Counted from the stretch's first letter, positions 9,281 through 18,170 are shown. The stretch: DNA of 64,000 nucleotides from Trueperaceae bacterium (GCA_036381035.1 DASVDQ010000099.1:42960-106959), one strand, 5' to 3'. Numbers and translations are program-made. The notes: generated from the sequence alone by a model not told the origin.

Positions 9281-9389
9281 TCGGGACTAGCCGGTTGCGG
9301 CTTGTGGAAGTCAGCGTGCGTGCGTACGCTCGCGGAACGGTTCGTCGTTCCGTCGCCACCAAAGCCTCGAATTCATCGGGAGGTAACAG

Positions 9390-10232
9390 ATGCGCAAGTG
9401 GTGCGCCGCCTTGGCGGCCTTGATGCTATGCGGTACCGCCTTGGCTCAGGACACGACCATCGACCTCGGCTACGTGCTGTGGGACTCCGAGATCGCCTCT
9501 ACCCACGTGGTCGCCGCCGTGCTGATGGACGAGCTCGGGTACGACGTCGAGCTGACCTCGGTCGACGCCGGCCCCATGTGGACTGGCCTCGCCCAGGGCG
9601 ACTTCGACGCGATCGTCGCCGCCTGGCTGCCCGCCACGCACGCCGCCTACTGGGAGCAGACGCAGGACAGCCTCACCGACCTCGGGGCGAACCTCGAGGG
9701 CGCCGACATCGGTTGGGCGGTCCCCACCTACGTGGAGATCGACAGCATCACGGAGCTCAACGACCACGCCGACACGTTCGGCGGCGAGATCGTCGGCATC
9801 GACCCGGGCGCGGGCCTCATGGCCGCCAGCGACAGGGCCCTCGACGTCTACGGCCTCTCGAACTTCGTGCTCCTCGACGGGTCCGACGCCGCCATGACCG
9901 CCGCGCTCGACCGCGCCTACAGCCGTGAGGAGCCGATCATCGTCACGAGCTGGCGTCCGCACTGGATGTGGGCCGCCTACGACCTCAAGTACCTCGAGGA
10001 CCCGGAGGGCGTCTTCGGCGAGGCCGAGGAGATCCACACCATCGTCAACAGCGAGTGGGCCGAGAACGATGCCCCGGAGGACGTGCTCGCCTTCCTCGAC
10101 AACTTCCACTGGACCGGCGAGCAGATGGGCGAGGTCATGCTGATGATCACGCAGCAGGGCATGGAGCCGCTCGAGGCGGCGCGCGCCTGGATCGCCGACA
10201 ACCGCGACGTCGTGGAGGGCTGGCTGCAGTAG
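9390..10232 (+). CDS. proX: Glycine betaine ABC transporter substrate-binding protein
   Basis: Secreted receptor of the osmoprotectant importer, 280 residues, OpuAC family. The signal peptide MRKWCAALAALMLCGTALAQ ends in a plausible AxA-type cleavage site; there is no clear lipobox at the cleavage position. The mature part starts with the betaine-binding pattern (LGYVLWDSEIASTHVVAAVL) and keeps Trp residues expected to form the aromatic cage, for example in VDAGPMWTGLAQGDFDAIVA and SWRPHWMWAAYDLKYLEDP. GGGAGGT at 9378-9384 precedes ATG 9390. The gap of 281 nt after proW holds a hairpin and a separate promoter candidate, so the receptor may be expressed at a different level. Confidence 0.93.
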   Translation: MRKWCAALAALMLCGTALAQDTTIDLGYVLWDSEIASTHVVAAVLMDELGYDVELTSVDAGPMWTGLAQGDFDAIVAAWLPATHAAYWEQTQDSLTDLGANLEGADIGWAVPTYVEIDSITELNDHADTFGGEIVGIDPGAGLMAASDRALDVYGLSNFVLLDGSDAAMTAALDRAYSREEPIIVTSWRPHWMWAAYDLKYLEDPEGVFGEAEEIHTIVNSEWAENDAPEDVLAFLDNFHWTGEQMGEVMLMITQQGMEPLEAARAWIADNRDVVEGWLQ

Positions 10233-10248
10233 GCCGCCCGCACGGACG

Positions 10249-10281
10249 GGGGGCCGGCGCACGTGACGGGTGCCGGCCCCC
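10249..10281. terminator. Bidirectional terminator between proX and the DUF421 gene
   Basis: Perfect 10-bp stem GGGGGCCGGC (10249-10258) and GCCGGCCCCC (10272-10281) with a 13-nt loop, placed between two convergent genes, 17 nt after the proX stop. Confidence 0.6.
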
Positions 10282-10323
10282 GCCTCGACCGCTCCGGACG
10301 ACCGCCTCGCGCTCCGGCGCCAC

Positions 10324-10836
10324 CTACCTGTCCGGACCCGCCCCCGGCTCCGGGCCGTCCCCGCTCTCGAACTGGATGACGCTGAGCTGGCCGTCCACCT
10401 CGAGGATCGCCTGCTTCACCGTCGAGACGTCGTCGATGCCCTGCGCGCGCAGGCTGGCGGCCAGCTCTTCCGCGGTGAGACGCTCGCGGCGCATGTTCGC
10501 CCGCAGCGGCTTGCCCATGTGGACGACGAGGGTCGGGGTGTCGCGCGTCAGGCGTCGCCAGCTCGGGAACCTGAACTCCCACAGGTCGATCAGGTAGCTC
10601 CACATGATGACCACCACGGCCATCAGCAGGTAGTCGAGCATCGAGCTCGAGCCGCCGCCGATCGCGTCGGTCGTCAGGCCGCCGATGATCACGAGGGCGA
10701 TGAAGTCGTTCGGCGAGATGTTGCCGAGGTGCCGCTTGGGGATCACGCGCAGCACGACGACGATGGCCAAGTAGGCCACCGTGCCACGCAGGACGATCTC
10801 CCACAGCGGCTTCTCGAAGGCGAAGACGGTGTCCAT
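10324..10836 (-). CDS. DUF421 (YetF-like) membrane protein
   Basis: A 170-residue protein of the DUF421/YetF family. The N-terminal half has hydrophobic helices around the conserved pattern LRVIPKRHLGNISPNDFIAL and VIIGGLTTDAI. The C-terminal half is a soluble alpha/beta domain (LVVHMGKPLRANMRRERLTA, then ELAASLRAQGIDDVSTVKQA). Relatives are found in spores and vegetative cells of Bacillus, and their biochemical role is not settled. Start ATG 10836 is supported by GGGAGGAGCGG just upstream; the frame is open further upstream but without good start evidence. It faces proX head-on and is divergent from modA. The short Glu/Pro-rich C terminus is not family-conserved. Confidence 0.82.
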   Translation of the reverse strand: MDTVFAFEKPLWEIVLRGTVAYLAIVVVLRVIPKRHLGNISPNDFIALVIIGGLTTDAIGGGSSSMLDYLLMAVVVIMWSYLIDLWEFRFPSWRRLTRDTPTLVVHMGKPLRANMRRERLTAEELAASLRAQGIDDVSTVKQAILEVDGQLSVIQFESGDGPEPGAGPDR

Positions 10837-10940
10837 CGTTCCGCTCCTCCCGTCGACGGAGCGGGCCGCGCCGCTCGTGGCGCCGCGGCTGGACCGAGCC
10901 GGCCACGGCCGGCCGCTCCGCACGCGCGTGCGTAGGGGAC

Positions 10941-10946
10941 TAGTTT
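10941..10946 (+). promoter_or_regulatory. -10 box immediately ahead of modA
   Basis: TAGTTT lies 6 nt upstream of the modA GTG start, which would make the transcript leaderless. No convincing -35 box is seen. Confidence 0.35.
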
Positions 10947-10952
10947 GGGAGC

Positions 10953-11729
10953 GTGAGGCGCCTCCTGTCGGTACTCGCCGTCGCGGTGCCCGTGCTCGCG
11001 GCGGCGCTGCTGCTCTCGCCGCGCCGGGACGGCGCGGGCCGGCGGGAGCTGACGGTCTTCGCCGCCTCGAGCCTCGAGGAGGCGTTCACCAAGCTGGCCG
11101 CGAGGTTCGAGGAGCGGGAGCCCGGCGTGGACGTGAGGCTGCAGCTCGCGGGCTCCTCGACCCTCGCGCTCCAGATCGTCGAGGGCGCCGAGGCAGGCGT
11201 GTTCGCCTCCGCCGACGCGGCGCAGGTCGAGCGCGTCGCTTCCGCCGTCGACGGCTACGGTCTCGGGCGCGTCTTCGCCACGAGCCGCCTGGTCGTCGCT
11301 CTCGCGCCGGGTTCGGGCTTGCGCGCCGTCGAGGACCTCGGCCGCCCCGGCGTGAGGCTGGTCCTGGCCGGGCCCGAGGTGCCGGCGGGCCGGTACGCGC
11401 GCGAGGCGCTCGCCGAGGTGGCTGCCGGGATGCCAGGCGGCGAGGGTTGGCTGGCCAGGGTCCAAGCGAACGTCGCCTCCGAGGAGCAGAACGTGCGGCT
11501 CGTCGCCGCGAAGGTGGCGGTGGGCGGCGCCGACGCCGGCATCGTCTACGCGACCGACGCCGCCTCGTTCCCGGGACTCGAGACGGCGGCCATCGACGCG
11601 TCCGTGACGCCGACCTACGTGGTGACGGACCGGGCGGGCGACCGGGCGGCCGAGAGGTTCGTGGCGCTGCTCATGTCAGAGGAGGGAGCGGCCGTCCTGC
11701 GCGGCTACGGCTTCTCGCCGGCGCGGTAG
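10953..11729 (+). CDS. modA: Molybdate ABC transporter substrate-binding protein
   Basis: Periplasmic or surface receptor for molybdate (or tungstate), 258 residues. A short hydrophobic leader (MRRLLSVLAVAVPVLAAALL) serves as signal or anchor. The mature protein starts with the ModA hallmark ELTVFAASSLEEAFTKLAAR. Oxyanion-contact Ser residues are present in AASSLEEA and LAGSSTLALQ, and the later motif ADAGIVYATDA is typical. The GTG start at 10953 has no Shine-Dalgarno sequence but a TANNNT box 6 nt upstream, consistent with leaderless expression. The permease gene starts 9 nt after the stop. Tungstate-specific relatives cannot be excluded. Confidence 0.9.
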   Translation: MRRLLSVLAVAVPVLAAALLLSPRRDGAGRRELTVFAASSLEEAFTKLAARFEEREPGVDVRLQLAGSSTLALQIVEGAEAGVFASADAAQVERVASAVDGYGLGRVFATSRLVVALAPGSGLRAVEDLGRPGVRLVLAGPEVPAGRYAREALAEVAAGMPGGEGWLARVQANVASEEQNVRLVAAKVAVGGADAGIVYATDAASFPGLETAAIDASVTPTYVVTDRAGDRAAERFVALLMSEEGAAVLRGYGFSPAR

Positions 11730-11738
11730 CGTGCGCCC

Positions 11739-12536
11739 GTGAGCCGCGGTCGACCGCGCGTCGAGGTGCTGGCGGCGGGGGTGCTCCTCGCCGCCTACCT
11801 CTCGCTCCCGACGCTGGCGATCGCCGTGCGCGCCTTGGGCGCGCCCCGCGCCGCGCTGGTATCGCCCGCCGTCCTCGACGCGCTGCGCCTCAGCGTGGCC
11901 ACCAGCTCGCTGGCCATGGCCCTGGTGGTCGCGCTCGGGACGCCGCTCGCCTACCTGCTGGCGCGCCACGACTTCCGCGGGCGCAGGCTCCTCGACGCCG
12001 TGGTCGACCTGCCTCTGGTGCTGCCGCCCGTGATCGCCGGTCTCGGCCTGCTGCTGGTGTTCGGCAGGCGCGGACCCGTCGGGGCGGCGCTGGAGGCGGC
12101 GGGGCTGGGCGTCGCGTTCACGACCGCCGCGGTGGTGATGGCGCAGGTCTTCGTCGCCACCCCGTACTACGTGCGTACGCTCAAGGTCGGGCTCGCCGCC
12201 GTGCCGCGCGAGGTCGAGGCGGCGGCGCTGACCGACGGAGCGGGTCGCTGGCTCGCCTTCTGGAGCGTGACGCTGCCCGTGGCCCTCCCCGCCGCGACAG
12301 AGGGGCTGGTCCTGGCGTGGTCGCGCGCGCTGGCCGAGTTCGGGGCCACCCTGGTGTTCGCCGGCAGCCTCATCGGCCGCACCCGCACCCTGCCCCTCGC
12401 CACCTACGCGGCGCTGGAGAGCGGCGTCGAGGAGTCCGTGGCGCTGGCCCTCGTGCTCACCGTGCTCTCGCTGGCCCTGTTCGCCCTGTCCCGCGCGGCG
12501 CTGCGGGCGCCGGGGGCCGCGCCAGGGCGGGGGTGA
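11739..12536 (+). CDS. modB: Molybdate ABC transporter permease
   Basis: Inner-membrane permease partner of modA, 265 residues with about six hydrophobic segments. The conserved core includes GTPLAYLLARHDFRGRRLLD and LPLVLPPVIAGLGLLLVFG, typical of ModB, and an EAA-type loop (EVEAAALTDGAGRWLAFWSV) near residues 159-178. The start GTG 11739 follows the modA stop by 9 nt. No modC ATPase follows; the next gene is convergent. The cognate ATPase must be encoded elsewhere or shared with another importer. Confidence 0.9.
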   Translation: MSRGRPRVEVLAAGVLLAAYLSLPTLAIAVRALGAPRAALVSPAVLDALRLSVATSSLAMALVVALGTPLAYLLARHDFRGRRLLDAVVDLPLVLPPVIAGLGLLLVFGRRGPVGAALEAAGLGVAFTTAAVVMAQVFVATPYYVRTLKVGLAAVPREVEAAALTDGAGRWLAFWSVTLPVALPAATEGLVLAWSRALAEFGATLVFAGSLIGRTRTLPLATYAALESGVEESVALALVLTVLSLALFALSRAALRAPGAAPGRG

Positions 12537-12542
12537 CGTCGT

Positions 12543-12561
12543 CCCCGCGACGCGCGCGGGG
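12543..12561. terminator. Hairpin between modB and the aminotransferase gene
   Basis: CCCCGCG (12543-12549) pairs with CGCGGGG (12555-12561) around a 5-nt loop, in the 56-nt gap between two convergent genes. Confidence 0.45.
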
Positions 12562-12592
12562 AGGTGGACCCGCGCCCCCGTGAAGCGGTCGG

Positions 12593-13906
12593 CTAGGCCA
12601 GCACCTTCAGCGCCGCGTCGAGCCCCTCGAACCCGAAGGACAGGTCCTCGCGCGAGATCGTGAGGGGCGGCGAGACGATGAGCACGTTGTAGCGTCCGAA
12701 GGCGTAGACGCCGCGCTCGCGCAGCGCCGCCGTGAGCTTGCCGATGGGAGCGTTGTCCCCGCCGTACCACGGCACGAGCGGCTCGCGCGTGGCGCGGTCC
12801 TTGACGAGCTCGATGCCGAAGAACGCGCCGACCCCGCGCACGTCGCCGACCACGGGGTGGCGCTCCTTGAGCGTCTCGAGGCCGTCGCGGATCACGGGCT
12901 CGAGCTCCCGTGCGCGCCGGAACAGGCCCTCCTGGCGCATCGCCGTCACGGTCGCGAGGCCGGCGGCCATCGCCAGCGGGTGGCCAGAGTAGGTGTGGCC
13001 GCACATCAGCACGTTGTCGTCGAAGTGCTCGGCCAGCGACTCGCGCACGAGCACGCCGCCGAGAGGCACGTACGCCGAGGCGACGCCCTTGGCGAAGACG
13101 ATCATGTCGGGCGTGACCTCGAAGCGCTGCGCCGCGAACGTCTCGCCGGTGCGGCCGAAGCCCGTCATGACCTCGTCGAACACCAGCACGATGCCGTGGC
13201 GGGCGGTGATGTCGCGCAGGCCCTTGAGGTAGCCCTCGGGGTAGACGACCACGCCGTTCGAACCGACCACGGGCTCGATCACGAGGGCGGCGATGTTCTT
13301 GGCGCCCTCGAACGTGATCACGTCCTCGAGGTGCTGCAGCGCGCGCCGCGTCTCCTCGGCCGGGTCGTCGGTGAAGAACGGCGAGTTGAACGGGTAGGGC
13401 GCGAAGAAGCGCACCACGCCCGGCATGCCCGGCTCGTTCGGCCAGCGCCTGTCCTCGCCGGTGAGGCTGCCGGCGCCCGGCGCCGAGCCGTGGAACGACC
13501 GGTATGCCACCAGCACCTTGTGCCGGCCGGTGATCATGCGCGACATCTTGACCGCGTCCTCGTTGCCCTCGCCGCCGTTGGCCGTGAAGAAGACGCGCGC
13601 GCCCTCGTCCCAGGGCGAGACCTCGGAGAGCAGCGCCGCGAAGTCGCTGCGCACGTCGTTCATCAGCGAGGGCGCGGCGTAGAGGAGGCGCTCGGCCTGG
13701 CGCTTGATCGCGTCGACGACGGCGGGGTGGCCGTGCCCGAGGTTCACGGCGACGAGGCCCGCCGAGAGGTCGAGGTAGCGCTTGCCGTCCTCGTCGTAGA
13801 GGTACGAGCCCTGGCCCCGCGTGATCGTCGGCGTGTTGACCGCCGACTGCTTGCTCCACGGGGTGAGCACGTGCTTGTGGGTGCGGCTGGTGGCGGTAGG
13901 CGACAT
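12593..13906 (-). CDS. Class III pyridoxal-phosphate aminotransferase
   Basis: A 437-residue class III (omega) aminotransferase. Landmarks are YLDLSAGLVAVNLGHGHP near residue 41, the cofactor-phosphate region ANGGEGNEDAVKMSR around 105, LVFDEVMTGFGRTG around 227-240 with the Asp that contacts the pyridine nitrogen, and the Schiff-base lysine in IVFAKGVASAY near 263. The overall order resembles taurine-pyruvate or beta-alanine-pyruvate aminotransferases more than acetylornithine enzymes, but the substrate is not certain. I chose ATG 13906 (protein starts MSPTATSRTH) because GGGAGG lies about 8 nt upstream; the frame remains open far beyond as a GC-rich artefact. No pathway partners are adjacent. 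Confidence 0.88.
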   Translation of the reverse strand: MSPTATSRTHKHVLTPWSKQSAVNTPTITRGQGSYLYDEDGKRYLDLSAGLVAVNLGHGHPAVVDAIKRQAERLLYAAPSLMNDVRSDFAALLSEVSPWDEGARVFFTANGGEGNEDAVKMSRMITGRHKVLVAYRSFHGSAPGAGSLTGEDRRWPNEPGMPGVVRFFAPYPFNSPFFTDDPAEETRRALQHLEDVITFEGAKNIAALVIEPVVGSNGVVVYPEGYLKGLRDITARHGIVLVFDEVMTGFGRTGETFAAQRFEVTPDMIVFAKGVASAYVPLGGVLVRESLAEHFDDNVLMCGHTYSGHPLAMAAGLATVTAMRQEGLFRRARELEPVIRDGLETLKERHPVVGDVRGVGAFFGIELVKDRATREPLVPWYGGDNAPIGKLTAALRERGVYAFGRYNVLIVSPPLTISREDLSFGFEGLDAALKVLA

Positions 13907-14079
13907 GCTGACTGCCTCCCTCGCTGCGCCGGTCTGCCGGCGTCGCTGTGGCTCGGCTGGCAGAGTACTCCTTCCGGAACGGGCCCGGCCGCCCTCGCCT
14001 CGCGGACGCGGAGCGTCCCGGACGCCCTCGGTGTCGGGCGATGACCGGCGCCGCCGGCCCGCGCGGCGGCTGCCCGGCC

Positions 14080-16440
14080 TCAGCCCACCCGCAGCGGACC
14101 GAAGCTCGGCAGCGGCAGGCCGGAGTCGGCGCCGCGGATCACGTCCTCGAGGTACTCCGAGGTGGCCGTCGGCTCGTGCGGCCTCATGTAGCGCAGGTAG
14201 ACGTCGCCGGCCGGGTTCGACGCCAGCGTGATCACGACCTTGCGGGCGTCGGAGGCGTGGCGCTCCACGTTCGCGATGGCCAGCTCGTTGCTGCTGCCGT
14301 ACGAGCTGGAGTAGTCGGAGCCGCCGTCGGGCGGGCCGTCCCAGGCCGTGAAGTAGCCCGAGTAGGCCGCCGGTCCGCTCACCTGGGGCGGCGTCACCTC
14401 CCGGTCGAACGTCAGCGTCACCGTGGTCCCGGAGCGCGTGAGCGAGACGAGGCGCGGGCCGGTGCCGTCGACGTCCCAGCCCAGCACGTGCTCCTGGTAG
14501 GCCAGGGCGACGCGTCTGGCGAGCACCTGCTGCCCCTCGGCGCTGAGGTGGATCCTGTCGAACCGCGGCAGGTCGTGCGTCACCACCATGTGCGCGCCCT
14601 GCACCCCGCCCTCGAGGCCGGAGCTCGGGAGCAGGTGGGGGGTGCCGAGGAAGGCGCCCTCCTCGAGCCGCCGCTGGCGCTCGGCGATGTCGTGCGACTT
14701 GAGCTGCTCGACGTAGGCGTCGGTCGGGCTCTCCGCGCCGAAGCAGCAGCCGTAGGCCGCGAGCTGGGCGTAGATGATCACGGGGTCCACGGCGCCCGTC
14801 GCGCCCGCGAGCGTCGCCCGCATCGCCTCGAACACGCTCGCCGTGTAGCCCGCGTAGTCCTCCCGGAGGTCGAGGGTCGAGTTGTCCGACTCGCCCTGGT
14901 ACCAGAACACGGCGCTCACCGGCCCGCCCTCCGGCTCCTGGTCCCCGACGGGGTCGTCGCGGAGGCCGGCCGACAGCAGCGCCCGGTACATCGCGCTGCC
15001 GTAGAGCGTGTCGCGGTCGGTGCCGGCGAGGTCGGCGGGCCCGAGGTACCAGCCGACGTTCGTGATGGGCCGCGGCGTCATGCGGCTGCCGCCGAGGGCG
15101 GCGGGTATCAGGTAGGCGGCGCGACCGGTGCCCGTCACGCCGGCGTCCTCGTCCCCCACCGCGAGGAGCCGGCCGAGGGACGTGCCCGCCGAGGTGCCAG
15201 GGTCGGCGTCCTCGCTGACCACGTCGAGCTGGCCCGTCGGGTCGTCCAGCGGCTCGGTGGCCGGTCGCCACCTGTAGTCGTTCCCGAGCATGCGCACGGT
15301 CGGGAAGGCGTCGCCGTCCTGCAGCTCGGCGGGGACGTCCCTGTCCCAGCCCACGGCGTTCGACTGGCCGGCGACGAGGACCGCGACGTTGCCCACGAGG
15401 ACCTGGGTCTCGGCGTCCCCGGCGACGACCCGGAGGGTACCGAGGGCGTCGTTCGGGTCGGTCGTCAGCGTCCACAGCGCCGACTGGCCCTCGATGGGCC
15501 AGCTCACCTGGCCGACGAAGCCGCTGCCGTTGAGGTTCACGCCGAAGAACGCGAGCCCCGAGAGCGGGGCGTTGCCGGCGTTGCCCACGAGCACCGGCGC
15601 GCCGGCGCGCAACCGCGCGTAGCCCAGGAGCGGGGGTTTGGCCACCGGCGCGGCCTCCGCGTCGGGGAAGGCGGCCTTCACGAACGCCTGGCGCACGTCG
15701 GCCTCGTCGTAGACGCAGTCGCCGGTGAGGTCGGCGTGGAAGAGCTCGTGGGGGTCGCCGCCGGCGAGGCCTTCCTCGGCGATGGCCGTGTGGATCAGCA
15801 CCACGTCGCGTAGGTCGACGTCGCCGCCGGCGTCGATGTCGCCGAGCGGGTAGGAGGCCAGCTCGGCCGGGTAGTCGGACGAGAGGCAGGCAGAGGTGGC
15901 GTCGGCGTCGGGCTCCAGCTCCGGTAGGCCGTCGTGCAGGTCCACGGGCTCGTCGGAGCCGTCCTCAGCGAAGCCGCCGAGCGCGACCGCGCCGGGGACG
16001 TCGGAGCCGTCGGGACCGTAGGCGGAGGACCCGGTCACCGCGGGCGGCGCGGCGTCGGGCGGCGAGGACCAATGGAGCGTGAGCAGGTGGCCCGACCCGG
16101 CCTCGTAGGAGAACCAGTGGACGCTCACCCTTCCGGCACCGTCGTCGCGAGCGGCCGCGATGGCGGCTGCGTCGGCCACGGTGAGCCCCCGGAACGTCGC
16201 CTCCTCGGGGTCGTAGGCGACCGTGACGACGAGCGCCGAGACCGCGTCCTGTGCTTCGAGATGCTGCGCCAGCCACTGGCTGCCGGGCGGTGGCGGCGGG
16301 GGAGGCGGGGGCTCGGGCGGCGGTGGGAACAGCGTGTCGCAAGACGCGAGCAGGAGGGCTACCGCGAGCGCCGCCAGGGCGCCCGGCCCGGGCCGCCCAC
16401 CGACGAGCGACCGGCGCGTCCTCTCGCTGACCGTCCGCAA
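14080..16440 (-). CDS. Secreted lipoprotein with sialate O-acetylesterase (SGNH) domain and dockerin-like repeats
   Basis: Large surface protein of about 786 residues. A lipobox (ALLLASC) and a Pro-rich linker follow a short N terminus. Next comes a beta-rich region resembling a cohesin-type fold, then two calcium-loop motifs at about residues 195-245 (GDIDAGGDVDLRD and ADLTGDCVYDEADV), as in type I dockerins. The esterase core has block I GQSNAVG near 357, the WYQGES motif near 515 and the catalytic DRIHLS near 627. A C-terminal beta domain (SLTRSGTTVTLTFDREV) ends the protein. The likely role is removal of acetyl or other acyl esters from glycans outside the cell. Start TTG 16440 is a best guess: GGGAG lies 11 nt upstream and the leader then has proper length. 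An upstream start at 16617 is less likely. Confidence 0.8.
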   Translation of the reverse strand: MRTVSERTRRSLVGGRPGPGALAALAVALLLASCDTLFPPPPEPPPPPPPPPGSQWLAQHLEAQDAVSALVVTVAYDPEEATFRGLTVADAAAIAAARDDGAGRVSVHWFSYEAGSGHLLTLHWSSPPDAAPPAVTGSSAYGPDGSDVPGAVALGGFAEDGSDEPVDLHDGLPELEPDADATSACLSSDYPAELASYPLGDIDAGGDVDLRDVVLIHTAIAEEGLAGGDPHELFHADLTGDCVYDEADVRQAFVKAAFPDAEAAPVAKPPLLGYARLRAGAPVLVGNAGNAPLSGLAFFGVNLNGSGFVGQVSWPIEGQSALWTLTTDPNDALGTLRVVAGDAETQVLVGNVAVLVAGQSNAVGWDRDVPAELQDGDAFPTVRMLGNDYRWRPATEPLDDPTGQLDVVSEDADPGTSAGTSLGRLLAVGDEDAGVTGTGRAAYLIPAALGGSRMTPRPITNVGWYLGPADLAGTDRDTLYGSAMYRALLSAGLRDDPVGDQEPEGGPVSAVFWYQGESDNSTLDLREDYAGYTASVFEAMRATLAGATGAVDPVIIYAQLAAYGCCFGAESPTDAYVEQLKSHDIAERQRRLEEGAFLGTPHLLPSSGLEGGVQGAHMVVTHDLPRFDRIHLSAEGQQVLARRVALAYQEHVLGWDVDGTGPRLVSLTRSGTTVTLTFDREVTPPQVSGPAAYSGYFTAWDGPPDGGSDYSSSYGSSNELAIANVERHASDARKVVITLASNPAGDVYLRYMRPHEPTATSEYLEDVIRGADSGLPLPSFGPLRVG

Positions 16441-16791
16441 CGGTGAAGGCTCTCCCACCGGCCCTCCTCCTAGGGCCGGCGCCAGCGGCGGCCGGGCCCC
16501 CGCGCGACCGTGTTCGCGCGCTGCCGTGCATCGTGTCAGCGGAAGATGTGAGCCGCGTGACGGCGGCAGCACGCTCCGCCACGCGACCGGCCGGAGGGGC
16601 TGCCATGCGCCTCTCATCTGGCCAGCGGTTTCTCATCTTCCTGCTAGTACCCTCGCACTACTCGTACGAGATCGCCTGCCCGGCTCCGTGGGGGACCGCG
16701 GATGCCGTTGGCAGCGCGAAGTGGCGATCGCAGCGGTGCCCGGCCGGGTCGGGCGCGAGGCCAGTAGTCCGGCGTACCAGAAGGAGACGAC
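16441..16791. other. Divergent intergenic region between two lipoprotein genes
   Basis: This 351-nt stretch has no convincing gene. It holds a small hairpin (GGCCCT with AGGGCC, 16460-16477), a perfect 10-bp palindrome CTCGTACGAG (16661-16670) in a less GC-rich patch, and a possible -10 box TACCCT (16648-16653) for the rightward gene. A ribosome binding site AAGGAG (16781-16786) belongs to the rightward gene. No clear leftward promoter was identified. Confidence 0.5.
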
Positions 16792-18120
16792 GTGCAGAGA
16801 CTTCGATTGGTAGCCATCTTCACGGCGCTGGCGGTCGTCGTGGCGGCCTGTGGCGAGCCGATACCACCGGCCGAGACGCACACGCTCACGGTGAACGTGG
16901 GCGGCGACGGCACGGGATCGGTGAGGTTCGACGCTGCCGACGGCGAGAACGCGGCCGGCGCCAGCGAGCACGAGGCGGGCACGGAGGTGACCCTCGTCGC
17001 CGCGCCCGGCGACGACAGCGTCTTCGGCGGCTGGGGCGGCGCCTGCTCCGGCGCGGACCCGCAGTGCGTGGTCACGATGGACGCGGACAAGACGGTGACC
17101 GCGACGTTCACCGCGGAGCCGCAGGTGCCGGCCGAGGTGCAGCTCAACGTGGACTTCACGGGCAGCACCGGCGGCGGGACGATCGAACAGGCCGAGCTCG
17201 GCATCGCCTGCACGTTCGCGCCCGGCGCGGGCGCCACGGGCGCGTGCGGTCCCGTCACGGCCTCGACCTCGACCGCCTACACCTTCACCGCCACCCCGGC
17301 CACCGACATGGAGTTCGCTGGCTGGGCCGGCGACGCCGACGCCGCCTGTGACGACGCCAACACCACCTGCGCGGTGACGCCGGACCAGGACCCCTTCGTC
17401 GTCGTCGCCGTCTTCAGCGACCCCAACGCCGGGGCACCGGTCTCCGGCTCCGTGGCGATCGCCGGAACCCAAGACGACGGCTTCGAGTGGCGGGCCGACG
17501 CGAGCGGCGCGACGGGCGTCCCGGCCGACGTGGAGGGCAACACCTACAACGAACTGCGGCAGATCGGCCTCTCGTACCTGTTCCGCTACGGCGTCGAGGT
17601 CGTCTCGGGCTTCGCCTTCCGCGACCTCGAGATACCGCGGGGCGCCACGGTCCAGGAGGCCTACATCCAGTTCACGAGCATCGTGCGCGAGAACGGCTCG
17701 GGCCCGTCCGGCTCGTACGACCCCAGCGACGGCCAGCCGGTCACGCTGAAGATAAACGTCGAGGACTCGCTGGACCCGGCGCCGATCCCCTCGCGGGACC
17801 CCGGTCCGCCGTTCCCCAACAACCTCAGCAGCCGCACCCTCGTGCCCGACGCCACTGTCGACTGGGACGTCCCCGACTGGGCGGACCACGGCGAGGCGGG
17901 CCCGGCGCAGCAGACGCCGGACCTCTCGGCCCTGCTCCAGAAGCTGGTCGACAAGGGCGGCTGGACGCAGGGCGACAGCGACGTGATGTTCATCGTCTCG
18001 AACGCGGACGACTCGCCGGAGACCGGGTGGCGCCAGGTCGCCGACTTCTCCGAGACCGACGGCGACCCGGGAGAGTTCGCGGCGGTGCTGCACTACTCGT
18101 ACACGCTCCCCGGACCGTAG
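16792..18120 (+). CDS. Surface lipoprotein with two InlB-type beta-repeats and a C-terminal beta domain
   Basis: A 442-residue secreted protein. The lipobox AVVVAAC lies at the end of a short signal peptide. Two copies of a bacterial (Listeria-Bacteroides, InlB B-type) repeat follow, each ending in a GW-G-C-C-TxxxDKTVTATF-like pattern: GGWGGACSGADPQCVVTMDA near 83-102 and AGWAGDADAACDDANTTCAV near 176-195, with paired cysteines. The C-terminal 220 residues contain FRDLEIPRGATVQEAYIQFT and TPDLSALLQKLVDKGGWTQG. I recognise this as a domain common in secreted proteins of environmental bacteria but know no function for it. Start GTG 16792 is set by AAGGAG 5 nt upstream. A perfect 12-bp hairpin terminates the gene. 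Probably a surface or adhesion-related protein. Confidence 0.78.
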   Translation: MQRLRLVAIFTALAVVVAACGEPIPPAETHTLTVNVGGDGTGSVRFDAADGENAAGASEHEAGTEVTLVAAPGDDSVFGGWGGACSGADPQCVVTMDADKTVTATFTAEPQVPAEVQLNVDFTGSTGGGTIEQAELGIACTFAPGAGATGACGPVTASTSTAYTFTATPATDMEFAGWAGDADAACDDANTTCAVTPDQDPFVVVAVFSDPNAGAPVSGSVAIAGTQDDGFEWRADASGATGVPADVEGNTYNELRQIGLSYLFRYGVEVVSGFAFRDLEIPRGATVQEAYIQFTSIVRENGSGPSGSYDPSDGQPVTLKINVEDSLDPAPIPSRDPGPPFPNNLSSRTLVPDATVDWDVPDWADHGEAGPAQQTPDLSALLQKLVDKGGWTQGDSDVMFIVSNADDSPETGWRQVADFSETDGDPGEFAAVLHYSYTLPGP

Positions 18121-18139
18121 CGAGTCGCGGTCACCGGCG

Positions 18140-18170
18140 GGAGGTGCCCCGTGCGCTGCGGGGCACCTCC
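18140..18170 (+). terminator. Strong terminator after the repeat lipoprotein gene
   Basis: Perfect 12-bp stem GGAGGTGCCCCG (18140-18151) and CGGGGCACCTCC (18159-18170) with a 7-nt loop, 19 nt after the stop codon. Confidence 0.65.

Noticed and set aside
9270..9300. Sequence GGTTCGGGACTAGCC resembling a tRNA T-loop
   Set aside because: No acceptor, D or anticodon stems could be built around it; it lies in the proX promoter leader.
14080..15475. Extension of the aminotransferase frame far upstream, overlapping the esterase gene
   Set aside because: The extra residues are Arg/Gly-rich with no domain; the aminotransferase begins at ATG 13906 with a good ribosome binding site.
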